This document shows, piece after piece, positions 8,703 through 15,935 of a stretch of 32,035 nt of DNA. This stretch comes from Sphingobacteriia bacterium (GTDB lineage Bacteria > Bacteroidota > Bacteroidia > Chitinophagales > Chitinophagaceae): the NCBI GenBank assembly GCA_947452295.1, contig CANGCK010000038.1, positions 1-32,035 on the forward strand, written 5' to 3'. The notes under the pieces were generated by a model. It was given only the letters and a program-made list of their open reading frames with translations, was not told the DNA's origin and searched no databases. Within the stretch, counting starts at the first letter, position 1. Every line of letters starts with the position of its first letter. The position numbers and the translations under genes were made by a program.

Positions 8703-9592
8703 ATTTAGCTCCAGTAGTATTATTTTCCTATAAACGACTCGTTACACTTCAACAAACTGTAGATGCATTATCTACTAATTATTTAGCCGATAAAACAGAT
8801 TTAATTATTTATTCAGATGGTCCTAAAAATTTTGAGGAACAATTAATAATTAATGAAGTGAGAGAATATTTAAAAACAATTAAGGGATTTAAATCTGTAA
8901 TTATTCATGAATCAAAATTAAATATAGGCTTAGCAAGTTCTATTATACATGGTGTAAGTGCTACTATGAAAGAATTTCATAAAGCAATTGTATTAGAAGA
9001 TGATTTAGTTACTAGCAATAATTTTTTGGTGTTCATGAATGCTGCTTTAGACTTTTATCAATATAATACTCAAATACTTTCGATTGCTGGATTTTCACCA
9101 ATCATTAAGGGATTGAATATAAATCAAATATATTTCACACAAAGGGCTTCTAGTTGGGGGTGGGCATGTTGGGAAGACCGTTGGGAAAAAGTAGATTGGT
9201 CTTGTGATTATTACGAACAATTTATTGGTAATAAAAAAAATATATTAAAGTTTAATGAAATGGGTTCCGATCTTAGTTTGATGTTAAAAAGGCAAATGAC
9301 TGGAAAAATTAATTCATGGGCTATTCGTTTTTGTTTTCATCAATTTCAACATAATTTGTTATCCGTTCATCCTGCAATTTCTAAAGTAAAAAATATAGGT
9401 TTTTCTGAAGAAAATGCCACAAACACTGTTCATAAATACACTCGTTTTAAATCAATATTTGATATTTCTAGTAATCAGCATTTTCATTTTGAAAGTAATG
9501 TGCAATTGTTTCCTAAAATAATCAAACAATTCATTAATGACAATTCTATTCGTGTACGATTACTAAATAAACTCATGAATTTTATTAAATGA
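8699..9592 (+). CDS. GT-A-fold glycosyltransferase (GT2/GNT-I-like)
   Basis: The 297-residue protein starts [12 protein letters not shown], a form of the GT-A nucleotide-binding strand. It has IIYSDGPK (36-43), a metal-binding IVLEDD (97-102) followed by FMNAALDFY, and the distinctive [17 protein letters not shown] block (151-167). That block is seen in a family of polysaccharide-cluster glycosyltransferases of Bacteroidota and cyanobacteria. It most likely adds a sugar to the repeat unit in the cytoplasm. Both ends are coupled by 4-nt ATGA overlaps, with the acyltransferase before it and the GT4 gene after it. Specificity unknown. Confidence 0.77.
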   Translation: MNLAPVVLFSYKRLVTLQQTVDALSTNYLADKTDLIIYSDGPKNFEEQLIINEVREYLKTIKGFKSVIIHESKLNIGLASSIIHGVSATMKEFHKAIVLEDDLVTSNNFLVFMNAALDFYQYNTQILSIAGFSPIIKGLNINQIYFTQRASSWGWACWEDRWEKVDWSCDYYEQFIGNKKNILKFNEMGSDLSLMLKRQMTGKINSWAIRFCFHQFQHNLLSVHPAISKVKNIGFSEENATNTVHKYTRFKSIFDISSNQHFHFESNVQLFPKIIKQFINDNSIRVRLLNKLMNFIK

Positions 9593-10692
9593 AACCAAGC
9601 ATATTATTTATTTTACACCTCGAACCACCAGTTCATGGTGCTTCAGTAGTTGGCTCTTATATAAAAAATAGTAAAGTTATTAACGACTGTTTTGATTCAC
9701 ATTATATTAATTTATCTACTGCTGATAGTTTATCTGATATTGGACAAACAAGTTTTAAAAAGTTGTTTGTTATTCTTAAGCTTTATTTGCATGTATTTAG
9801 TTATGTATTTAGTAACAGAGTAGATTTGTGTTATTTAACCATAAATGCATCTGGGCCTGCTTGGTTAAAAGAATTGGGAATTGTTGCAATATTAAAATTG
9901 TTAAATATTCCATTAGTATTTCATTATCACAATAAAGGGGTAAAATTAAATGCATCTAGTTGGTGGAAAAAACAGCTTTATAAATTTCAATTTGAAGATT
10001 CTACTACAATACTATTGTCTAATTTGTTGTATGATGATGTAGCTGATTTTGTTTCTGTTAATGATGTTCAAATATGTGCGAATGGAATCCCGAATTTATC
10101 TAATACCCATGTTGAAATTCATACAAAAACATCCTCGGAAATTTGTAAAATATTATTCTTATCCAATCTTTTTGAAACAAAAGGGGTTTATGTGTTATTA
10201 GAAGCTTGCGCTTTGTTGAAGAATAAAAATATTCAATTTAATTGTGTTTTTGTTGGTGGAGAGGGTGATGTTACTGAAGAATTGTTTTACAACAAAACGA
10301 AGCAATTGAATTTACAAAATCATGTTGTTTATATTGGGAAAAAATATGCAGACGATAAAGTAAAAATTTTTGCCGAAGCTGATTTATTTGCATTTCCTAC
10401 ATTCTATAAAAATGAAACCTTTGGTTTAGTTAATTTAGAAGCTATGCAATTTAGTCTTCCGGTTATTTCTACTTTTGAAGGTGGTATTCCTGATGTTGTA
10501 GTTGATGGAATAACTGGTTATTTAATTCCACAAAACAATATCGAAGCCTTAGCAGATAAGTTAGAATTGTTGATTGTAAATCCTACTTTAAGACAAGAAA
10601 TGGGGAAGGCTGGTAAAAAAAGATTTGAAGAATATTTTACACTAGAAATTTTTGAAAAAAGGTTAACCAAGATCTTATTAAACTCCTTCTGA
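9589..10692 (+). CDS. Glycosyltransferase family 4 (GT-B fold), last gene of the glycan operon
   Basis: The 367-residue product begins [20 protein letters not shown], with the glycine loop of the N-terminal Rossmann domain. It continues with LVFHYHNKG (acceptor side). The C-terminal Glycos_transf_1 domain has ILFLSNLFETKGV (188-200), FVGGEGD (221-227) and NETFGLVNLEAM, giving E-x7-E at Glu276 and Glu284. GGIPDVVVDGITGYL is the usual loop of the family. It overlaps the previous gene by ATGA. The operon appears to end about 120 nt later at a strong bidirectional hairpin. The protein is full length for the family; sugar specificity is not predictable. Confidence 0.85.
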   Translation: MKPSILFILHLEPPVHGASVVGSYIKNSKVINDCFDSHYINLSTADSLSDIGQTSFKKLFVILKLYLHVFSYVFSNRVDLCYLTINASGPAWLKELGIVAILKLLNIPLVFHYHNKGVKLNASSWWKKQLYKFQFEDSTTILLSNLLYDDVADFVSVNDVQICANGIPNLSNTHVEIHTKTSSEICKILFLSNLFETKGVYVLLEACALLKNKNIQFNCVFVGGEGDVTEELFYNKTKQLNLQNHVVYIGKKYADDKVKIFAEADLFAFPTFYKNETFGLVNLEAMQFSLPVISTFEGGIPDVVVDGITGYLIPQNNIEALADKLELLIVNPTLRQEMGKAGKKRFEEYFTLEIFEKRLTKILLNSF

Positions 10693-10760
10693 ATTTGATG
10701 TTAACCTTTGAAAATTTGCTAAATATTTTTATGTTATTTTTCTAAATCAACAGAAATCTT

Positions 10761-10790
10761 TGAAAAATTATATATAACTGAAAAATTATA
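10761..10790. repeat. Two direct copies of a 12-mer (TGAAAAATTATA)
   Basis: TGAAAAATTATA occurs at 10761-10772 and again at 10779-10790, with a third partial copy (TGAAATTA) near 10796. The copies sit 18 nt apart between the last glycan gene and the terminator. The composition is simple AT, so significance is low. Confidence 0.35.
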
Positions 10791-10814
10791 GTTTCTGAAA
10801 TTAGAACCTAAATT

Positions 10815-10845
10815 AAAAAAGCCCTTAAAATAGAGGGCTTTTTTT
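10815..10845. terminator. Bidirectional intrinsic terminator between glycan operon and tRNA-Asp
   Basis: GCCCT (10821-10825) pairs with AGGGC (10834-10838) around an 8-nt loop. The stem is extended by A6 on the left and T7 on the right. Read on +, the T tract ends the glycosyltransferase operon; read on -, the complementary T tract follows the tRNA-Asp gene. It therefore serves both transcripts. Confidence 0.85.
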
Positions 10846-10854
10846 GTATTTCTG

Positions 10855-10928
10855 CGGACCGGACGGGACTCGAACCCGCGACCTCCGCCGTGACAGGGCG
10901 GCATTCTAACCAACTGAACTACCGATCC
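10855..10928 (-). tRNA. tRNA-Asp (GTC)
   Basis: The 74-nt gene folds into a full cloverleaf on -. The acceptor stem GGATCGG pairs with CCGGTCC (one G-T). The D stem is GTTC/GAAT, and the anticodon stem CCGCC/GGCGG carries loop CTGTCAC (anticodon GTC, + strand 10892-10894). The variable loop is AGGTC, and the T arm is GCGGG-TTCGAGT-CCCGT. The discriminator is G73, the identity base for tRNA-Asp. The CCA end is not encoded. It lies exactly at the edge of the AT-rich glycan island, with its 3' end facing the island. Confidence 0.97.
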
Positions 10929-10946
10929 ATTCCTTTTTCAGGAGTG

Positions 10947-10979
10947 CAAAGATAAGGGAAAAATATTTTTCAAAACAAA
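10947..10979 (-). promoter_or_regulatory. Bacteroidota-type promoter for tRNA-Asp
   Basis: On - there is a perfect -7 box TATCTTTG (10954 down to 10947, consensus TAnnTTTG). A TTTG -33 element (10979-10976) lies 21 nt upstream of it. Transcription would begin about 12-15 nt before the mature tRNA 5' end at 10928. Confidence 0.65.
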
Positions 10980-11021
10980 TATTTTCAAAAAAAAATTCAA
11001 TCCTTATTTTTACATACTCAA

Positions 11022-12014
11022 ATGATGATTATGCCTCAATACCCTAATAGACAATTTATAGATTTCGAGAAGCCTATCAAAGAATTATATGAACAAATTG
11101 ATGATGCTAAGAAGTTGGCCGAAAAAAATCCTAAGATAGATTACTCTTCTACAATTCAACAATTGGAAGCTTCCATCATTGAAAAAAGAAAAGAAATCAC
11201 CAGTCAATTAACTCCTTGGCAAAAAGTACAATTAAGCCGTCATCCCGATAGACCCTATACGCTTAAATACATTGAAAAAATGTGCACCAATTTTGTTGAG
11301 TTGCATGGCGACCGTAACGTAAAAGATGATAAAGCTTTGGTGGGTGGATTTGCTCAATTAGATGGTGATACCGTTATGATTTTAGGGCACCAAAAAGGGG
11401 CAAATACTAAAATGCGTCAGTTGCGTAATTTTGGTATGGCTAATCCAGAAGGTTATCGTAAAGCACTCAGATTAATGCGGCTGGCCGAAAAATTTAACAA
11501 GCCTGTGATTGCATTGGTTGATACTCCCGGCGCTTTTCCAGGTCTGGAAGCAGAAGAACGCGGCCAAGGTGAAGCCATTGCCCGAAATATTTATGAAATG
11601 ATCCGCCTAAAAGTACCCGTAATTGTAGTAATTATTGGCGAAGGTGCTAGTGGTGGTGCTTTAGGAATTGGGGTAGGCGATAAAGTACTGATGATGGAAA
11701 ATACTTGGTACACAGTTATATCTCCAGAAAGTTGTAGCTCTATCTTATGGCGCAGCTGGGAAAAAAAGGAATTGGCCGCAGAACAACTTAAACTCACCGC
11801 AAAAGATATGAAAGGCTTTGGTTTGGTAGACGAAATTGTACATGAACCCATTGGTGGCGCTCATTGGGACTACCAAGAAGCCGCCGACATCTTAAAAAGC
11901 TATATTGTGAATGCACTTAATGAGGTTAAAGGAAAAACACCTAGTGAAAGAGTAAATAATCGCATCGATAAATATTGCAAAATGGGTTTCTGGGAAGAAA
12001 CAACAAAACATTAA
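11022..12014 (+). CDS. accA: Acetyl-CoA carboxylase carboxyltransferase subunit alpha
   Basis: AccA forms the carboxyltransferase with AccD and moves the carboxyl group from carboxybiotin to acetyl-CoA, giving malonyl-CoA for fatty acid synthesis in the cytoplasm. The 330-residue protein has [16 protein letters not shown] at the N terminus (coiled region 12-62). It then has the crotonase-fold core with [20 protein letters not shown] (164-183), the oxyanion/CoA-binding [15 protein letters not shown] (206-220) and [12 protein letters not shown] (232-243). All are diagnostic. Length is close to the 319 residues of the E. coli enzyme. Met1, Met2 and Met4 are all possible starts. The gene is divergent from tRNA-Asp; a possible -7 box TATTTTTA at 11005-11012 would give a very short leader. 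accD is not in the window. Confidence 0.96.
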   Translation: MMIMPQYPNRQFIDFEKPIKELYEQIDDAKKLAEKNPKIDYSSTIQQLEASIIEKRKEITSQLTPWQKVQLSRHPDRPYTLKYIEKMCTNFVELHGDRNVKDDKALVGGFAQLDGDTVMILGHQKGANTKMRQLRNFGMANPEGYRKALRLMRLAEKFNKPVIALVDTPGAFPGLEAEERGQGEAIARNIYEMIRLKVPVIVVIIGEGASGGALGIGVGDKVLMMENTWYTVISPESCSSILWRSWEKKELAAEQLKLTAKDMKGFGLVDEIVHEPIGGAHWDYQEAADILKSYIVNALNEVKGKTPSERVNNRIDKYCKMGFWEETTKH

Positions 12015-12135
12015 TCGCAGCTTAATGTTGTAATGTTAGTTTTTCTAAAATAGCTGAAATAGTAGTAATTCAACCTAAAAAAAGCATTAATATCCATCAA
12101 ATCTTCTTATTATCAATCAATAAAGCACATCAATC

Positions 12136-13020
12136 ATGAGCATTCAACAACAATTAAAAGGTACAGGTGTAGCATTAATCACTCCTTTTACACACAAAAA
12201 CGAAGTAGACTTTGATGCACTTGGCCGTGTAATTGATACTGTGATTGCAGGAGAAGTTGAATATTTAGTCACTTTAGGCACTACAGGGGAAACGCCAGTT
12301 TTAACCAACCCAGAAAAAATAGAGATGCTTAATTTTACCTACAACAAAGTAGCTGGTCGTGTACCAGTTGTTGTTGGCATCGGTGGCAATGATACCGCAG
12401 ATTTAATTCATGACCTTACTCATTTTCCATTAGAAAAGGCTGCCGCTATATTAAGCGCTTCCCCTTATTACAATAAACCTTCTCAAGAAGGTATTTACCA
12501 GCATTATAAAATGATAGCTGCTGTTTCTCCTAAACCAATAATGCTCTACAACATTCCTGGGCGAACAGGTAGAAATATGACAGTGGCAACAATTTTAAGA
12601 CTAGCTAATGACATTGACAATATCATTGGAATCAAAGAAGCCAGTGGCGATATGGCACAATGCATGCAAATTCTACGTGATAAACCTTCCGATTTTTTAG
12701 TAGTTAGTGGTGATGATGCCTTGGCACTCCCTCAAATTGCTTGTGGAATGGAAGGTGTAATCAGTGTAGCTGCCAACGCTTTCCCAAAAACTTTTGGCGA
12801 TATGGTACGTCATTGTTTGTTGCAGAACTTTAATGCCGCTAAACAACTTAATGACGGCTTAATGGAAGCATACGATCTGATGTTTGCAGAAAATAACCCC
12901 GCAGGTGTAAAAGCGTTCTTAACAGAGCAAAAATTAATTGAAAACTATTTACGGATGCCGAATGTGCCTTTAAGTAAGCCCATTCACGACCAAATTAAAC
13001 AATACCTATCCCATAAATAA
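12136..13020 (+). CDS. dapA: 4-hydroxy-tetrahydrodipicolinate synthase
   Basis: DapA condenses pyruvate with aspartate semialdehyde, the first committed step to diaminopimelate (peptidoglycan) and lysine. The 294-residue TIM barrel has LVTLGTTGETPVL (44-56, substrate-binding Thr49-Thr50), SASPYYNKPSQEGIYQHY (107-124), MLYNIPGRTGRNM (136-148, Tyr138 of the proton relay and the nearby Arg) and IIGIKEASGDM (163-173). Lys167 is the Schiff-base lysine, and VVSGDDALALP closes the active site. Length is normal. It lies 121 nt after accA on the same strand, with no clear promoter consensus between. AccA and DapA are not functionally linked beyond basic metabolism. Confidence 0.96.
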   Translation: MSIQQQLKGTGVALITPFTHKNEVDFDALGRVIDTVIAGEVEYLVTLGTTGETPVLTNPEKIEMLNFTYNKVAGRVPVVVGIGGNDTADLIHDLTHFPLEKAAAILSASPYYNKPSQEGIYQHYKMIAAVSPKPIMLYNIPGRTGRNMTVATILRLANDIDNIIGIKEASGDMAQCMQILRDKPSDFLVVSGDDALALPQIACGMEGVISVAANAFPKTFGDMVRHCLLQNFNAAKQLNDGLMEAYDLMFAENNPAGVKAFLTEQKLIENYLRMPNVPLSKPIHDQIKQYLSHK

Positions 13021-13065
13021 CTAGAATTTTAAATAAATTATTTTTTTAGTCACTAATCTATATCT

Positions 13066-13108
13066 TATCAGTAGTTTTATCTTCGTTTGAATGATAAAAC
13101 TACTGATA
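13066..13108 (+). promoter_or_regulatory. 16-bp perfect inverted repeat over the deacetylase start
   Basis: TATCAGTAGTTTTATC (13066-13081) is the exact reverse complement of GATAAAACTACTGATA (13093-13108), with an 11-nt loop. The last base of the right arm is the A of the probable ATG at 13108, and the loop contains a possible TTG start at 13087. No T-tract follows, so it is not a normal terminator. In mRNA it would hide the translation start; as DNA it could be an operator. Confidence 0.65.
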
Positions 13109-15666
13109 TGCTTTTAAGATGTCCCTCAATTTGTTATCGCTTTTTTTTCTTATTAATTTGCTGTTTTTTCGGCTTAAACGCAATAGGTCAATCTCCCGAA
13201 ATTCCTTCTAGTTCTGAGATTTATGCCCAATTAAAGAAATTAAATGTATTGGGTAGCGTATTGTATGTTGCAGCACATCCTGATGACGAAAACAACAGCT
13301 TTTTACCCTATCTAGCTAAAGAAAAAAAATATAGAACAGCTTATCTAAGCCTTACTCGGGGAGATGGTGGCCAGAATTTAATTGGCAGCGAGCAAGGTAT
13401 TGAGTTAGGCTTAATTAGAACACAAGAATTATTGGCCGCCAGAAGAGTAGATGGTGCTGAACAATATTTTAGTACAGCCTATGAATTTGGATTCAGTAAA
13501 ACAGCCGATGAAACACTTAAAATTTGGAATAAGGAAAAAGTGCTTGCTGATATGGTTTGGGTCATCAGAAAATTTCAACCCGATATCATCATTAACAGAT
13601 TTCCTGGTGATGCCCGTGCTGGTCATGGTCACCATGCAGCCTCTGCCATCCTCTCTCAGGAGGCTTTTAAAGCCGCAGCTGACCCTAACCGTTTTCCCGA
13701 ACAACTAAAATGGGTTAAACCCTGGCTGGCCAAACGCCTTCTTTGGAATACGTTTAATTTTGGAGGGGCCAATACTACCAGCGATAACCAGTTAAAAGTA
13801 GATGCTGGTGTTTATAGTGCTTTATTGGGTAAAAGCTATGGTGAAGTTGGCGGAGAAGCCAGAAGTATGCATAAGAGCCAAGGCGAGGGGCGGCCGCGTC
13901 GTAAAGGGGCTGTAAATGAGTTTTTTGTTACCCTTGCAGGAGATTCTGCCAAAAATGACTTGATGGAGGGCATTACAACCGATTGGAGCAGAATTCCCCA
14001 GGAAGGTCCGGCTTTAGAGCAAATGACCAATCAAATCATCAACTCTTATAATTTCGATCATCCCGAATATACTGTGGCGCCTTTAATAGAATTGTACAAG
14101 GTATTGCAAAGGATTACTTATAAAGACATTTGGTGGCAGGTGAAGAAAAAAGAAGTAGAAGACCTGATTGTTGCCTGTAGCGGAATTTTTGCAGAAGCTA
14201 CTACCGATGCTGAATACGCCATACCCGGTGAAAAATTGTCCGTTAATATTTTCCTCAATAAACGCAATAAGGTAGATGCCATATTGAATCAAGTAATCCT
14301 TAATACCGGTGATACCCAATCTTTCGACACCAGCCTAAATATAAATCCAGTTGTTAATGCGAATATTGGGTTTACCAAATCTTTCAACATAGATAAAAAT
14401 AAAAAAATAACTCAACCTTATTGGTTAGAAAATCCAATGAATGGAATTGGTAATTTTTCAGTCTCAGATTATGACCTAATTGGCAAAGCTGAATCCGAAG
14501 CTCCTTACTGGGTAAAATTTGTATGGTCCATTCATGGAATAAGCTTTACAATAAACAAACCAGTTCAATATAAATACGTGGACCCTGTTAGGGGAGAGGT
14601 ATACCAACCCTTAAATGTAATTGCTCCAATTATAGTTTCATTGAATAAAAACGTGGTACTTACCAATGTAGAATCGATTAACAAAAAAAATATTGCAACT
14701 CCTCCATTGCAACTTCAATTTAAAACCAATTTTACGGCCGCATTATTACCCATCACCATCAGTATAAATGACGAAACCGAAAAAAAACTGTTTTCTATTG
14801 ATACATTGATGAATGTAGAATCAGGTAGTGCGTATTCATTCCCTTTAGCTTTGCAAAAAATGAAGATTACTCAGCGCTCCAATAAACTTTATGCAACAGT
14901 AAGCTACGAATTGAATGGCAACAAATTTGCATTCTCTCATTACCTTAAAACCATTAAGTACAATCATATCCCCTCTATCAACTATTTTTATAATGATCAG
15001 GTTACATTAATCAACCATAAAATTATTACGGTGCCAAAAAATGTGGGCTATATAGTTGGTGCCGGCGATTTTGTGCCGGAAGGATTGGAGGAATTGGGGT
15101 ACTCAGTTAATTTTTTAAATGAATCGCAACTAACTGACGAACAATTGAAGAAATTTGATGTGATTGTAGTAGGGATTCGTGCGTATAATATTCACGAATG
15201 GTTAACCACTAAAAATGAAGTATTGAATCGATTTGTAGAAAATGGAGGTCACTTAATTGTTCAATATTTAAAAAGCAATTTGGTGGGTAACAAAAAAGTA
15301 AAAGTAGGCCCATATCCATTTAATATCAGCAATATACGTGTAACAGAAGAAAACGCCCCTGTTCAATTCCTTCTTCCCAATCATGCTTTTCTTAATTTCC
15401 CCAATACCATTAACAACAAAGATTTTGAAGGATGGATTCAAGAACGAAGTACTTATCAGGCCGATGTTGTAAATGCTCCTTACGACTATTTATTAGGCAT
15501 GAACGACGCTAATGAAAAACAAACCAATGGAAGCCTGGTTACTGCAAAATATGGGAAGGGTAATATCACCTATTTAAGCCTAGTATTATTCCGTCAATTG
15601 CCTGCTGGTGTTGCAGGCGCTTATCGTTTAATGGCCAATATAATTAGTTTACCTTCCGCAAAATAA
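13108..15666 (+). CDS. Secreted PIG-L/LmbE-family deacetylase with C-terminal accessory domains
   Basis: The protein (852 aa from ATG 13108) starts with a signal peptide whose hydrophobic core is FFFLLICCFFGL, cleaved near AIGQ, so it acts outside the cytoplasm. The PIG-L domain follows, with the zinc motif AHPDDE (56-61), SLTRGDGGQN, and the second metal motif GHGHH (172-176). This family removes N-acetyl groups from GlcNAc-containing or related substrates. The C-terminal part is beta-rich and ends in a Rossmann-like region (VGAGDFVPEGLEELGY, FDVIVVGIRAYN, NGGHLIVQY) resembling ThuA/glutamine-amidotransferase-like folds. This architecture is usual in Bacteroidota. A TTG at 13087 would add seven residues; ATG gives a cleaner signal peptide. 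It heads a tight operon with two small membrane proteins and a symporter. Confidence 0.85.
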   Translation: MLLRCPSICYRFFFLLICCFFGLNAIGQSPEIPSSSEIYAQLKKLNVLGSVLYVAAHPDDENNSFLPYLAKEKKYRTAYLSLTRGDGGQNLIGSEQGIELGLIRTQELLAARRVDGAEQYFSTAYEFGFSKTADETLKIWNKEKVLADMVWVIRKFQPDIIINRFPGDARAGHGHHAASAILSQEAFKAAADPNRFPEQLKWVKPWLAKRLLWNTFNFGGANTTSDNQLKVDAGVYSALLGKSYGEVGGEARSMHKSQGEGRPRRKGAVNEFFVTLAGDSAKNDLMEGITTDWSRIPQEGPALEQMTNQIINSYNFDHPEYTVAPLIELYKVLQRITYKDIWWQVKKKEVEDLIVACSGIFAEATTDAEYAIPGEKLSVNIFLNKRNKVDAILNQVILNTGDTQSFDTSLNINPVVNANIGFTKSFNIDKNKKITQPYWLENPMNGIGNFSVSDYDLIGKAESEAPYWVKFVWSIHGISFTINKPVQYKYVDPVRGEVYQPLNVIAPIIVSLNKNVVLTNVESINKKNIATPPLQLQFKTNFTAALLPITISINDETEKKLFSIDTLMNVESGSAYSFPLALQKMKITQRSNKLYATVSYELNGNKFAFSHYLKTIKYNHIPSINYFYNDQVTLINHKIITVPKNVGYIVGAGDFVPEGLEELGYSVNFLNESQLTDEQLKKFDVIVVGIRAYNIHEWLTTKNEVLNRFVENGGHLIVQYLKSNLVGNKKVKVGPYPFNISNIRVTEENAPVQFLLPNHAFLNFPNTINNKDFEGWIQERSTYQADVVNAPYDYLLGMNDANEKQTNGSLVTAKYGKGNITYLSLVLFRQLPAGVAGAYRLMANIISLPSAK

Positions 15667-15671
15667 AAACG

Positions 15672-15821
15672 ATGCAACCTCGAAAAAAAATTAGTTTTTT
15701 AACCATTGTGATTATTGGAATTGTATTAGGCGTATTTATAAAAAATGTAAAAATCGGCCTAATTATTGGACTTCTTTTAGGCGTACTGGCCGGTGGTTTA
15801 ATGAGCACTAAATCTAAATAA
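15672..15821 (+). CDS. Small two-segment membrane protein (49 aa)
   Basis: An ATG at 15672, 5 nt after the deacetylase stop, opens a 49-codon frame ending in TAA at 15819-15821. The peptide is basic at the start (MQPRKK). It has two hydrophobic stretches, FLTIVIIGIVLGVFI and IGLIIGLLLGVLAGGLM, the second a glycine-zipper pattern, and ends STKSK. The next gene's ATG follows with no gap. The frame is too short for usual gene callers, but spacing, codon pattern and hydrophobic periodicity support a real protein. It may be an accessory to the downstream transporter; function otherwise unknown. Confidence 0.7.
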   Translation: MQPRKKISFLTIVIIGIVLGVFIKNVKIGLIIGLLLGVLAGGLMSTKSK

Positions 15822-15935
15822 ATGAACAGCAAAATTCCTTTATTCAACTCTTGGAAAAAATGGTACTTATTGGTATTGTTTTTTTTAATTGCAATGATTG
15901 TATTTTTTTATTGGTTTACAAAACACTTTCAATGA
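15822..15935 (+). CDS. Small single-TM membrane protein (37 aa) coupled to symporter
   Basis: The ATG at 15822 abuts the preceding stop, and the TGA at 15933-15935 overlaps the symporter ATG (15932) as ATGA, so translation is coupled on both sides. The 37-residue peptide has a polar, Trp-containing N terminus (NSKIPLFNSWKKWY), one membrane segment (LLVLFFLIAMIVFFYWF) and a basic end (TKHFQ). Several sodium:solute symporters are known to be encoded with tiny membrane partners (YhdT with PanF, YjcH/DUF485 with ActP). By analogy this may be such a partner. No homology to those families is claimed. Confidence 0.75.
   Translation: MNSKIPLFNSWKKWYLLVLFFLIAMIVFFYWFTKHFQ

Noticed and set aside
10855..10928. 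tRNA-Asp as an att site of an integrated element inside the window
   Set aside because: No second copy of the tRNA 3' sequence and no integrase could be found to the left within the window; kept only as an open possibility in the island finding.
11591..11851. Antisense open frame opposite accA
   Set aside because: It lies entirely within a well-conserved gene and its translation shows no family features; the same holds for the other antisense frames across 13429-14319, 18008-18644 and 22781-23110.
12007..12029. AACATTAA / TTAATGTT hairpin at the accA stop as a terminator
   Set aside because: The 8-bp stem is almost all AT and the following bases (GTAATG) are not a T tract, so it is probably chance; dapA may be partly co-transcribed with accA.
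15851..15931. N-terminal extension of the symporter from 15851
   Set aside because: The extra 27 residues are the out-of-frame reading of the 37-aa gene; ATG 15932 overlaps that gene's stop and starts the normal SSS N terminus.
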